In this document: one piece after another, positions 26,006 through 34,223 of the stretch
Layout: every line of letters starts with the position of its first letter
Position numbering within the stretch: position 1 is the first letter of the stretch
Assembly: GCA_963704615.1 (NCBI GenBank)
Contig: OY969923.1
Coordinates: 186,001-250,000 of the forward strand
Source of the DNA: Bog-756 sp963704615
GTDB taxonomy: Bacteria; Actinomycetota; Acidimicrobiia; Acidimicrobiales; RAAP-2
Reading direction: 5' to 3'
Length of the DNA: 64,000 nt
Notes under the pieces: model-generated
Database searches by the model: none
Told to the model about the DNA's origin: nothing
What the model saw: only the letters and a program-made list of their open reading frames with translations
Translations under genes and position numbers: made by a program

Positions 26006-26400
26006 CCGGAGCGGCGCCCCCCGGGGCAGAGCGGACACTGTCGGACGTCGGCGGGAGTCTCTCGGTCCAATGCTTTAATTCGAGAATTGGGCCGTTTTAT
26101 CGCGATTGATCGATAAAACGACCCAATTTTGGTTTTGAAACAAGGACAGGAGGTACCGCGCGCCTGGGGAAAACCTGTGAGCTCCAAAGTGGTGGCCCGC
26201 ACCGGGCCGGGCCGAACAGGCTGACCCTCCCTGTGGAGCCTTCGCGATCAGGATGAGAGGGTCAGCGTGTAGCCGGCCGTCGCTGTTTCATGGACCTTCT
26301 TGGTGTGATCGGTGACATCGTGAATGGATGCGGACCGGGGGCTGGCCCATGCCTGGTGGGGTAGACCCTGCCTGTCAGGATTTTCACCGGAGATCACGTC
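26006..26400. other. Intergenic region between adh and tRNA-Ile
   Basis: No convincing gene is visible in this 395-bp stretch. It holds the AT-rich stem-loop at 26085-26128 and a second weaker inverted repeat, CTGACCCTC (26221-26229) with GAGGGTCAG (26257-26265), which could be a terminator for transcripts leaving the tRNA on the minus strand. A 63-codon minus-strand frame here begins inside the tRNA and is rejected. There is no tRNA-Ala, although mycobacteria have one next to tRNA-Ile after gyrA. Confidence 0.6.
26085..26128. terminator. AT-rich 18-bp stem-loop, probable terminator
   Basis: AATTGGGCCGTTTTATCG (26085-26102) pairs with CGATAAAACGACCCAATT (26111-26128), with one mismatch and an 8-nt loop, followed by TTGGTTTT on the plus strand. 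It lies 80 bases after the alcohol dehydrogenase stop. Its low GC content is striking in this genome, and the near symmetry would also allow a protein-binding operator. Confidence 0.55.
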
Positions 26401-26477
26401 TGGTGGGGCTAGCAAGAATCGAACTTGCGACCTCAGCATTATCAGTGCTGCGCTCTAACCGACTGAGCTATAGCCCC
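26401..26477 (-). tRNA. ileT: tRNA-Ile (anticodon GAT)
   Basis: Read on the minus strand the gene starts GGGGCTATAGCTCAGTCGGT. The anticodon arm is GCAGCACTGATAATGCTG, with loop CTGATAA giving anticodon GAT. The T arm contains GTTCGATTC, the acceptor stem GGGGCTA pairs with TAGCCCC, and CCA is encoded. All arms pair, so identity is secure. It lies 108 bases downstream of the gyrA stop, as in mycobacteria (ileT). Confidence 0.97.
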
Positions 26478-26584
26478 GCAAACCGGTGCACGACGCTACA
26501 CCACGGTCGGAATCCGACCGGCGCTCCAGATGGCCGCCGACTGGCTCGGGGCGCGTCCCTGCGGGGGTCGTGCGTCCCAGCGAC

Positions 26585-29074
26585 TCAGCCGTCTTCGGTC
26601 ACCTCGCCGGCCACCGCGGCGACGGCGGCGACGGCGTCGCCACCATCGAGGTTCATCACCCGAACCCCGGTTGCGTCCCGACCTTGTGACGCGATCTCCC
26701 GCACCGCGGTGCGGATGACCACGCCCGAGGTCGAGATCAACAGGATCTCGTCCTCCAGCCCGACCATGAAGGCGGCCACCACCCGGCCCCGCTTGGCCGT
26801 CAACCGGATCCCCCGCACCCCCTGGCCGCCCCGGGCTTGACGATTGAAGCGCTCGAGCTTGGTCCTCTTGCCGTATCCGGCATCGGTGACCAACAGGATG
26901 TCGACCTCGTCTCGAGCGACATCACAGGACACCACCTGGTCATCGGCCTTGAGGCGCACCCCCCGCACCCCGGCCGCGTCGCGCCCCATAGGGCGCACGT
27001 CGTGCTCCGAAAACCGAATGGTCATCCCCGACTGGGTGACCAGGAAGACGTCGTCATCACCGTGGGTCTCCACCACACGGACCAGCTCATCACCGTCCCG
27101 AAGGTTGATGGCGATGAATCCCTCTCGTCGCGACTTGTCGTACTCGCTGAACGAGGTCTTCTTGACCTGGCCCATCTTGGTGCTGAAGACCAGATAGCTC
27201 TCGGCCGGGAAGTCGCGGGTTCCGATGATGGCCTGAATCACTTCGTTGGGGGCCAGCGGCAGCAGATTGACGATGGCCGTGCCCCGCGCCGTCCGTTCTT
27301 TCATCGGGATCTCCAGGGCCCGCAACCGGAACACCCGTCCCCGGTTGGAGAACAACAGAAGGTGGGCGTGCGACGAGGTATGCACCACGTCGTCGATGAG
27401 GTCCTCCTCCTTCAGCTTGGCCCCCTGCACGCCGCGTCCGCCCCTGCCCTGGGTACGGAAGGCGTCGGCCGACACCGCCTTGATGTAACCGGCGCGACTC
27501 ATGGTCACGACCAACTCTTCGTCGTCCACCAGGTCTTCCACGTTCATGTCCCCGGGGTCGTGGGTGATCCGGGTCCGACGCTCGTTGGCGAATTTCTCTC
27601 TGATCTCGCCGAGCTCCGAAGCGATCACACCCCGCAACTTGGCCGGATCCCTCAGGATCGACTGCAGCTCGGCAATCTCCTCCAACAACTTGGCCAGTTC
27701 CTCTTCGAGGTTGGAGCGCCCCAGCCGGGTGAGTCGGGCCAGCGTCATATCGAGGATGTGATTGGCCTGCTCCTCGGAGAAATCGAAGGGCGTGGCTTGC
27801 AATGTGGCGAGGGCGGCCGGCCTGTCATCCGATTGGCGGATAGCGGTGATCACCGCATCCAGCATGTCGATGGCCTTGAGCAACCCCTCGACAACATGGG
27901 CCCGTGCCTGCGCCTTGTCCAGAAGGAACTGCGACCGCCGAGTCACCACTTCGATCTGGTGCTCGACGTAGTAGGTGAGCATCTGGGCCAGGTTCAGGGT
28001 GCGTGGCACCCCGTCGACCAGGGCTACGGCGTTGACGCTGAAGCTGGTCTGCATCGGCGTCTGCTTGAAGAGGTTGTTGAGGACGACGTTGGCATTGGCG
28101 TCCCGCTTGAGCCGGATGACCAACCGGGTCTTGCCACCCGACGAATCGTCCTGGGCTTCGGCGATGCCGTCGAGGTCCCCGGCGCGCACCAGGTCCTCGA
28201 TCTTCTTCGACACCGAGGCGATCGACGCCTGATAGGGCATCTCGGTGATCACGATGCGGGTCTCGCCGGCCCGGCCCTCCTCCACCTCGGCCACGGCGCG
28301 CATCTTGATGGAACCTCGGCCTGTCCGAAGCGCATCCAAAATGCCCTGGCGACCCAAAATCAGGCCTCCGGTGGGGAAGTCGGGACCTTTGACGAACTCC
28401 ATGAGCTCGTCAGGAGTGGCGTCAGGATGCTCGAGAAGGTGGGTGGTGGCGTCGATCACCTCGCCCAGGTTGTGGGGCGCGATGTTGGTGGCCATCCCCA
28501 CGGCGATGCCCTGCGACCCGTTGACCAGCAGGTTGGGGAACCTCGCGGGCAGAACCGTCGGTTCCTCGGAGGTGGCGTCGTAGTTGGCGGTGAAATCGAC
28601 GGTCTCCTGGTCGATACCGCTCATCAGCTCGAGGGCCAGCGCGCCGAGGCGGCACTCGGTGTACCTCATGGCCGCCGGCCCTTCGTCGGGGCCGGTGCCC
28701 CCGAAGTTGCCGTGCCCGTCGATCAGCGGATGACGCATGGAGAAGTCCTGGACCATGCGGGCCAATGCCTCGTAGATGGCCGAGTCGCCGTGCGGGTGGT
28801 ACGAGCCCATGACGTCGCCGACCACCTTGGCGCATTTGTTCCGGGGGCGGTCGGGAAGCAGCCTCTGGTCGTACATCGAATAGAGGATGCGGCGGTGAAC
28901 CGGCTTCAGGCCGTCTCGTACGTCGGGGAGGGCACGCGAGACGATGACCGACATGGAGTACTCGAGAAAGGAGCGTTCCATCTCCTCTTGAATCTCGATG
29001 GGCTCGATGAACCCGGACGTCTCCTGCTCGGTGGTGTCCGAGCCCCCGCTCCCGTCGTTGTTGCCTCGTGGCAT
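26585..29074 (-). CDS. gyrA: DNA gyrase subunit A
   Basis: Catalytic subunit of gyrase, which introduces negative supercoils with GyrB. The 829 residues are normal for actinobacteria. The active-site tyrosine is Y138 in AAMRYTE. The quinolone-pocket segment reads HPHGDSAIYEALARM, placing S98 and E102 at the E. coli Ser83 and Asp87 positions; mycobacteria have Ala at the first. The C-terminal beta-pinwheel carries a GyrA box as QGRGGRG. No intein is present. The start ATG at 29074 gives MPRGNNDGSG. It lies 100 bases downstream of gyrB on the same strand. Confidence 0.98.
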   Translation of the reverse strand: MPRGNNDGSGGSDTTEQETSGFIEPIEIQEEMERSFLEYSMSVIVSRALPDVRDGLKPVHRRILYSMYDQRLLPDRPRNKCAKVVGDVMGSYHPHGDSAIYEALARMVQDFSMRHPLIDGHGNFGGTGPDEGPAAMRYTECRLGALALELMSGIDQETVDFTANYDATSEEPTVLPARFPNLLVNGSQGIAVGMATNIAPHNLGEVIDATTHLLEHPDATPDELMEFVKGPDFPTGGLILGRQGILDALRTGRGSIKMRAVAEVEEGRAGETRIVITEMPYQASIASVSKKIEDLVRAGDLDGIAEAQDDSSGGKTRLVIRLKRDANANVVLNNLFKQTPMQTSFSVNAVALVDGVPRTLNLAQMLTYYVEHQIEVVTRRSQFLLDKAQARAHVVEGLLKAIDMLDAVITAIRQSDDRPAALATLQATPFDFSEEQANHILDMTLARLTRLGRSNLEEELAKLLEEIAELQSILRDPAKLRGVIASELGEIREKFANERRTRITHDPGDMNVEDLVDDEELVVTMSRAGYIKAVSADAFRTQGRGGRGVQGAKLKEEDLIDDVVHTSSHAHLLLFSNRGRVFRLRALEIPMKERTARGTAIVNLLPLAPNEVIQAIIGTRDFPAESYLVFSTKMGQVKKTSFSEYDKSRREGFIAINLRDGDELVRVVETHGDDDVFLVTQSGMTIRFSEHDVRPMGRDAAGVRGVRLKADDQVVSCDVARDEVDILLVTDAGYGKRTKLERFNRQARGGQGVRGIRLTAKRGRVVAAFMVGLEDEILLISTSGVVIRTAVREIASQGRDATGVRVMNLDGGDAVAAVAAVAGEVTEDG

Positions 29075-29174
29075 TGCGTGTCCCTGTCTGCGTCTCTGTC
29101 GAAGTGGTGGTCGGCTCTATCGAAGTGTGGTCGGCAGGCGCCGCGCTCCCGGACCGGCTGGTCCTCCCGTCCGG

Positions 29175-31214
29175 TCAGATGTCGAGGAAGCGGACGTCCT
29201 TGGCGTTGGTCTGGATGAAGGTCCGGCGCAGGTCGACGTCCTCGCCCATCAGCACCGAGCAGACCTCGTCGGCGATGGCCGCCTGCTCCACCGCGATCTG
29301 GAGGAGCGAGCGCTTGCCCGGGTCCATGGTGGTCTCCCGCAGTTCGGCGTAGTCCATCTCGCCGAGTCCCTTGAGCCGTTGGAACTCCTTGGTGTGGTTC
29401 GGATGTTCTTCGAGGAATGCCGCCCGGGCCAGATCGTCCTTGAGATATGTCTTCTCCTTGCCGACCTCGGTCGAGTACAGCGGTGGTTGGGCGACGTAGA
29501 CGAAGCCCCCTTCGACCAGCGGCTTCATCTGACGGAAGAAGAAGGTGAGAAGGAGGGTCCGGATGTGCGACCCATCCACGTCGGCATCAGCGAGGATGAT
29601 GATTTTGTGATAGCGGGTCTTGGTGACATCGAAGTCCTCGGCCAGACCGGCGCCGATGGCCGAAATGAGGGCTTGGATTTCGGTGTTCTTCAACATCTTG
29701 TCGATGCGGGCCCGCTCGACGTTGAGGATCTTGCCGCGTATCGGCAGGATCGCCTGGGTGCGGGGGTTGCGGGCGTCCTTGGCCGAGCCCCCCGCCGAGT
29801 TGCCCTCCACGATGAACAGCTCGCTCTCCCGGGGATCCCGCGATGAGCAGTCGACCAGCTTGCCCGGCAGACCCGCACCGTCCAGGGCCGACTTCCGCCG
29901 GGTGAGGTCACGTGCGGAGCGGGCGGCCACCCGGGCCCGGGCGGCCAACAGCCCCTTCTGGATGATCTGGCCGGCTTCACGGGGGTTTTCCTCGAACCAG
30001 TCGTTCAGCTTCTCGTTGGTGGCTCGCTCCACCAGCGATCGCACCGGGACGTTCCCCAGTTTGGCCTTGGTCTGCCCCTCGAACTGGGGGTCCTCCAGCC
30101 GCACCGAGATGATGGCGGTCAGACCTTCGCGGATGTCTTCGCCCAGGAGGTTGTCATCCTTCTCCTTGAGCGTGCCCTTGGCCCGGGCGTACTTGTTGGC
30201 CACATTGGTGAGGGACTTCTTGAAACCCTCTTCGTGCATGCCGCCGTCGATGGTGGAGATCCCGTTGGCGAACGAGTGGATGCTCTCGTAGAAGCCCGTG
30301 TTCCACTGGAGAGCGACCTCCACCTCCATGGTGTCCTCTTTCTGCTCGAACGAGCAGACCTTGCGGAAGAGCGCCTCCTTCGACGCGTTCAGGTGGCGGA
30401 CGTAGTCGACGATGCCGTCTTTGTACTTGAAGGTCTGTGCTGGTTTGGCGTCCGGGCGTTCGTCGACGAAATGGATCTCGAGGCCCTTGTTGAGGAAGGC
30501 CATCACCTGCAACCGCTCCACGATGGTCTGGGACCGGAACTCGGTGTCCTCGAAGATGGCCGGGTCCGGCCAGAAGGTCACGGTCGTCCCGGTGCGCCCC
30601 CGGGGAGCCTTGCCGGTCACCGCCAGCTTGCCGGTGGGCTTGCCTCCGTGGGTGAACTCCATGACGTGGTGATCCCCGTCGAGGTCGATCTCGAGGAGGA
30701 GCCGGCTGGACAGGGCGTTGACCACCGACACCCCCACCCCGTGGAGTCCTCCCGACACCTTGTATCCACCACCCTCGCCGAACTTGGCACCGGCGTGGAG
30801 GGTCGTCAGCACGATCTCCGCGGCCGACCTACCCTTGTATCGGGCTTTGGGCTCCATCGGCCCCGTCGGGATCCCGCGGCCGTTGTCGGCCACCCTGACA
30901 CCGCCGTCGGCGAGGACGGTCACATCGATCTGGGTGGCGTATCCGGCCATGGCTTCGTCCACCGAGTTGTCCACCACCTCCCAAACCAAGTGGTGGAGTC
31001 CGGTCGGACCGGTCGAGCCGATGTACATCCCCGGTCGCTTCCGTACCGGGTCCAGTCCTTCGAGAACGGTGATGTTCTCGGCGCCGTACGTGGTCGGTTC
31101 CACGTTGCGCTCGCTGTCCGTTTTCAGCGCCACAGGCGCGCCCTTTCCAACATCGTTTGACTGAACGGGAACCAGTGCAGTGAGGTCGTCCGCCGTGCTC
31201 GTGAGCCGATCCAC
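29175..31214 (-). CDS. gyrB: DNA gyrase subunit B
   Basis: ATPase subunit of gyrase. At 679 residues from GTG 31214 it matches the M. tuberculosis protein in size. The GHKL ATPase shows EVVDNSVDEA, DNGRGIP and the GLHGVGVSVVNALS lid. The TOPRIM domain has EGNSAGGSAK, PIRGKILNVE and ILADADVDGSHIRTLLL with the metal-binding acidic residues. Two starts are possible: GTG 31214, with a -10-like TACACT about 33 bases upstream, or GTG 31133 preceded by GGAAAGGG; the longer one is used here. It forms the dnaN-recF-dciA-gyrB-gyrA run. Confidence 0.97.
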   Translation of the reverse strand: MDRLTSTADDLTALVPVQSNDVGKGAPVALKTDSERNVEPTTYGAENITVLEGLDPVRKRPGMYIGSTGPTGLHHLVWEVVDNSVDEAMAGYATQIDVTVLADGGVRVADNGRGIPTGPMEPKARYKGRSAAEIVLTTLHAGAKFGEGGGYKVSGGLHGVGVSVVNALSSRLLLEIDLDGDHHVMEFTHGGKPTGKLAVTGKAPRGRTGTTVTFWPDPAIFEDTEFRSQTIVERLQVMAFLNKGLEIHFVDERPDAKPAQTFKYKDGIVDYVRHLNASKEALFRKVCSFEQKEDTMEVEVALQWNTGFYESIHSFANGISTIDGGMHEEGFKKSLTNVANKYARAKGTLKEKDDNLLGEDIREGLTAIISVRLEDPQFEGQTKAKLGNVPVRSLVERATNEKLNDWFEENPREAGQIIQKGLLAARARVAARSARDLTRRKSALDGAGLPGKLVDCSSRDPRESELFIVEGNSAGGSAKDARNPRTQAILPIRGKILNVERARIDKMLKNTEIQALISAIGAGLAEDFDVTKTRYHKIIILADADVDGSHIRTLLLTFFFRQMKPLVEGGFVYVAQPPLYSTEVGKEKTYLKDDLARAAFLEEHPNHTKEFQRLKGLGEMDYAELRETTMDPGKRSLLQIAVEQAAIADEVCSVLMGEDVDLRRTFIQTNAKDVRFLDI

Positions 31215-31302
31215 GGACGCCGTCGCTCCCCCGATTCCAATGCTCCAGTGTAGCCCCCGGGTGCGACTCCCCAGACCGATGCTGGGGCCCAGACGTCGCC
31301 GC

Positions 31303-31620
31303 TCACCGATGCACCCTGACCTCCAGTCGCTGTGGTCTGGCCACTCCGATTCCTGCGGCCACCCGGTCCAAAAGGTCGTCGCCCAGGCGCCTCACCTGGG
31401 TGGCCCACGCTGGGTGGTCGACGGTCACCACGAGGGCCTCCGCGTCGAGGCGGATCGGTTGCACGTGCGCGGCCATCGCGGCACCGACAAGGGCCGGCCA
31501 CTCGGCGAACAGGCGCCCGAGCCCCCGTGGATCCTTCAGGCCCAGCTCCCGTGTCACCGCGTCGAGCGACGTCTCGAGTGAGCGGGGACCGCCCTCCCTC
31601 TCGTAGGAGCCCGGCGTCAT
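31303..31620 (-). CDS. dciA: DUF721 protein (DciA-like helicase operator)
   Basis: A 105-residue DUF721 protein, the family that includes DciA, the ancestral bacterial partner that helps load the replicative helicase DnaB. The core LGRLFAEWPALVGAAMAAHV and LVVTVDHPAWATQVRRL, with its conserved Trp and W-A-x-x-L pattern, are present. It lies between recF and gyrB exactly as Rv0004 does. The ATG overlaps the recF stop (ATGA), so translation is coupled. No DnaC/DnaI-type loader gene is in the window, which fits DciA doing that job for the dnaB gene at 61.1 kb. Confidence 0.88.
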   Translation of the reverse strand: MTPGSYEREGGPRSLETSLDAVTRELGLKDPRGLGRLFAEWPALVGAAMAAHVQPIRLDAEALVVTVDHPAWATQVRRLGDDLLDRVAAGIGVARPQRLEVRVHR

Positions 31621-32723
31621 GCCCCTTCGTCCTCGTCGGGGGCCCGCTCCGTCCGTCCGTCGGTGTCCATGGCGTAGGTCTTGGCCGCGGCCACCTCGGG
31701 CGGGGCCGGGAGAGCGGTGGTCAACAAGATCTGTCCCGGAGGCAGCCCGGCCAGCAGGGCCCGGGAGCGGTGCGGATCGAGTTCCGAGAACACATCGTCC
31801 AGCAACAGCACCGGAGACGAGCCCAGACGTTGGGTGGCGAGCTCGTGGGCCGCGAGCTTGAGAGCCAGGGCCAGGGATCGCTGCTCCCCTTGCGAGGCGT
31901 GGGTGCGGCTCGGAAGGCCTCCCAGGGACAACTCGAGGTCGTCTCGATGGGGTCCGGTGAGCGACATCCGTCTCTCGAGATCCCTCTCTCGTGACTGGGC
32001 CAGGGCCTCGAGCAACTGGCCGCTCCACGACCGGCGGTAGTCGAGGCCGACCTCGATCGTCTCGTCGTCGGCCAGATGGCGGTAGTGGGCACCGGTCAGC
32101 GGTGTGAGGGCAACGACCAGTGCTTCCCGGGCCTCGACCAGGGTGGTCCCGGCCGCGTCGAGCCGTGTGTCCCACACGTCGAGGGTGGAGGCCGCCTCCT
32201 TGTCCAGCCTCCGCCCGGCTCCGCGCAGAAGAGCGGTCCGTTGGCGGAGGATCCTGTCGACCTCGTCGGCCGCCCGGGCCGCCCGTGGGTCGACCACGGC
32301 CAGCGTCTCGTCGAGGAACCGGCGTCTTTCGGCCGGACCCAGGCGGACCACGCCGATGTCCTCCGGCGAGAACACCGTCGTGCGCAGGGCCTGATGGAGA
32401 TCGAGGCGGCGGCGGACGGTCTGCCGGTTGATCATGGTGCGGGTCCGGCCCGCGGCCGACAGCTCCGCCTCGATGGTCATGGTCCGGCCCTCGACCACGG
32501 TCTCGGCCCTCAGGATCGCCCGCTCTGCACCCCGGCGGACCATGGCCTCCTTCGACGACCCCCGGAACGACTGCAGCGTGGCCAGATAGGCCACCGCTTC
32601 GAGAAGGCTGGTCTTACCGGCACCGTTGGGCCCGGTGATCACCGTGGTTCCTTCCGGATCGGGCCGCAGACTCGTCTCTTTCATGTTCCGGAAGTCGACG
32701 ACATCCAAGGAGACGAGGTGCAC
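31617..32723 (-). CDS. recF: DNA replication and repair protein RecF
   Basis: SMC/ABC-type ATPase that loads RecA at gaps with RecO and RecR. It has 368 residues, the usual size. Walker A is GPNGAGKT at 31-38, the ABC signature is SQGEQRSLALALKL, and Walker B is VLLLDDVFSELD. The N-terminal LVSLDVVDFRNM is the family opening. GTG 32723 lies 28 bases after the dnaN stop; its ribosome binding site is weak, so it may rely on coupling to dnaN translation. Its last bases overlap the dciA start. Confidence 0.96.
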   Translation of the reverse strand: MHLVSLDVVDFRNMKETSLRPDPEGTTVITGPNGAGKTSLLEAVAYLATLQSFRGSSKEAMVRRGAERAILRAETVVEGRTMTIEAELSAAGRTRTMINRQTVRRRLDLHQALRTTVFSPEDIGVVRLGPAERRRFLDETLAVVDPRAARAADEVDRILRQRTALLRGAGRRLDKEAASTLDVWDTRLDAAGTTLVEAREALVVALTPLTGAHYRHLADDETIEVGLDYRRSWSGQLLEALAQSRERDLERRMSLTGPHRDDLELSLGGLPSRTHASQGEQRSLALALKLAAHELATQRLGSSPVLLLDDVFSELDPHRSRALLAGLPPGQILLTTALPAPPEVAAAKTYAMDTDGRTERAPDEDEGA

Positions 32724-32751
32724 GAAGCGACGGGTGGATCTGTGTCGTCGG

Positions 32752-33903
32752 CTACGACACCCTCACGGGCATCAACAGGTAATGGAAGTTGGCCTGTTCG
32801 GCGGCCCGGACCGTGGCCGGTTTGGTGGCATCCACCGTCTCCAGAACAACCTCGTCCCCGGACACGGCTTCCACCCCATCGATGAGATAGGTCGGGTTGA
32901 AGGCGATGGTCAGATCGGCCCCTTCGAAGTCGGCGTCCACCGTCTCGCTGGCGTCACCCACCTCCTGGGACACGACGGTGAGGTCGACCCCTCCGCTCCG
33001 CATGGACAGCCGCACCGGCGTCGTGTTGTCCCGCACCAGCAGACGCACCCGGCGCAAAGCGTCGAGCAGGGAGTCCTTGCCCACGTGGAGCCGGTTGGGA
33101 TACTCGGCCGGAATCAGCTGGCGATAGTCGGGGTAGCTGCCGTCCAGCAGGCGGGTGCTCACCTTGACCTCACCGGCGGTGAAGGTCACGTCGTGGTCGC
33201 CGATGGACAGCCCGATGACGCTCCCAGTCCCGTTCTCGCTGGTCGAGGTGCCCACCCCTTCGTCCTTGGCCGCCACGCCCAGGATTGGCAGCTTTTGCAC
33301 TTCGGCCAGGGCCCGGGCCGGCACCAGAATCTGGGAGCTGTCGGTCAGCGCGTCACTGCCGTCGATGTCCCGCATGGCCAACCGGTACGAGTCGGTCGCC
33401 ACCAGGCGGATGCCATCACCCTCGGCGGCAATGAGCACACCGGTCAACAATGGTCGGGCATCGTCACTGGAGGCGGCCCGGACAACCTGACGGAGGGCGC
33501 TGGCCAAGCTGCCGGCCGGCAGAAAGGTAGCCGGTTGGGGAGGCTCGGGTAACGAGGGGAAGTCGTCCACCGGGAAGGTGCGCAGGCTGAAGCGAGATCG
33601 TGCCGCCCCGATCTCGATCTTGTCACCCTGTGCCTCGATGGTGACCGCCCCCGGCTCGAGGGATCGGGTGATGTCGGCCAGCAGCTTGGCCGGGGCCACA
33701 CAGACGCCGTCGTCGATCCCGATGGCCTCGGTGGAGGCGTGCACGGTGAGGTCGAGATCGGTCCCGACCACGCCCAGATGGTTGCCCGATGATTCGAGGC
33801 GGACGCCACCGAGGGCCATCGAGGTGGTTGTACGTGAGCTCACGGCCCGGCCGGCGGTACTGAGCACCTCGACCAGCGAGTCACGCTCGCATCGAAACTT
33901 CAC
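32752..33903 (-). CDS. dnaN: DNA polymerase III beta sliding clamp
   Basis: Ring-shaped processivity clamp of 383 residues made of three similar domains. MKFRCERDSLVEVLSTAGRA begins domain 1, and PLLTGVLIAAEGDGIRLVATDSYRLA in domain 2 is a family signature. The C-terminal YLLMPVRV is the classical clamp end that forms the peptide pocket. GTG 33903 has AAAGGA seven bases upstream. It lies downstream of dnaA across the origin spacer, as in most actinobacteria. Confidence 0.97.
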   Translation of the reverse strand: MKFRCERDSLVEVLSTAGRAVSSRTTTSMALGGVRLESSGNHLGVVGTDLDLTVHASTEAIGIDDGVCVAPAKLLADITRSLEPGAVTIEAQGDKIEIGAARSRFSLRTFPVDDFPSLPEPPQPATFLPAGSLASALRQVVRAASSDDARPLLTGVLIAAEGDGIRLVATDSYRLAMRDIDGSDALTDSSQILVPARALAEVQKLPILGVAAKDEGVGTSTSENGTGSVIGLSIGDHDVTFTAGEVKVSTRLLDGSYPDYRQLIPAEYPNRLHVGKDSLLDALRRVRLLVRDNTTPVRLSMRSGGVDLTVVSQEVGDASETVDADFEGADLTIAFNPTYLIDGVEAVSGDEVVLETVDATKPATVRAAEQANFHYLLMPVRVS

Positions 33904-34223
33904 CGGGTGGTCCTTTCTTGTTTTTGCATTAGATATCTAATTCGGTAGTGATGGTAATAAGCCCTGTGGATTGTGGACGAGTGGCGATCGGGGCAGTCCG
34001 AAGGGGGTATGGTCATCCCCTTGTTATCCACCGAATACCGGCGGTCCCAGTTTTGAGATGATTGGTGAGTGTCCGGTTATGGACAAGTTCATCTGAGTTC
34101 ACAGAATTACCCCAGAGATAACCCGAGATATCCACAGATAGTGCACAACCTCCGGATAGAGGTGGCCTGGTCGGGAGGTTTCGGTGGTTGTGTGACCTCG
34201 GGCTGAACCGGGTAGAGGAAGCT
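33904..34223. other. Probable oriC: dnaA-dnaN spacer with DnaA-box-like sites
   Basis: A 320-bp non-coding spacer at the place where actinobacterial oriC normally lies. Candidate DnaA boxes (consensus TTRTCCACA) are TGTGGATTG 33965-33973, TGTGGACGA 33972-33980, TTATCCACC 34024-34032, TATGGACAA 34078-34086 and ATATCCACA 34128-34136, each with one or two mismatches. An AT-rich patch at about 33912-33960 next to dnaN contains the perfect palindrome TTAGATATCTAA (33929-33940) and could be the unwinding element. GC content falls clearly below that of the flanking genes. Confidence 0.75.

Noticed and set aside
26240..26400. tRNA-Ala expected beside tRNA-Ile, as in mycobacteria
   Set aside because: No acceptor stem, anticodon arm or GTTCRA sequence is present in this stretch on either strand.
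26248..26439. A 63-codon minus-strand frame next to the tRNA
   Set aside because: It begins within the tRNA-Ile gene and has no ribosome binding site or recognisable feature.
26837..29218. A 793-codon open frame antisense to gyrA
   Set aside because: The opposite strand is a complete canonical GyrA; the antisense frame is open only because of codon GC bias.
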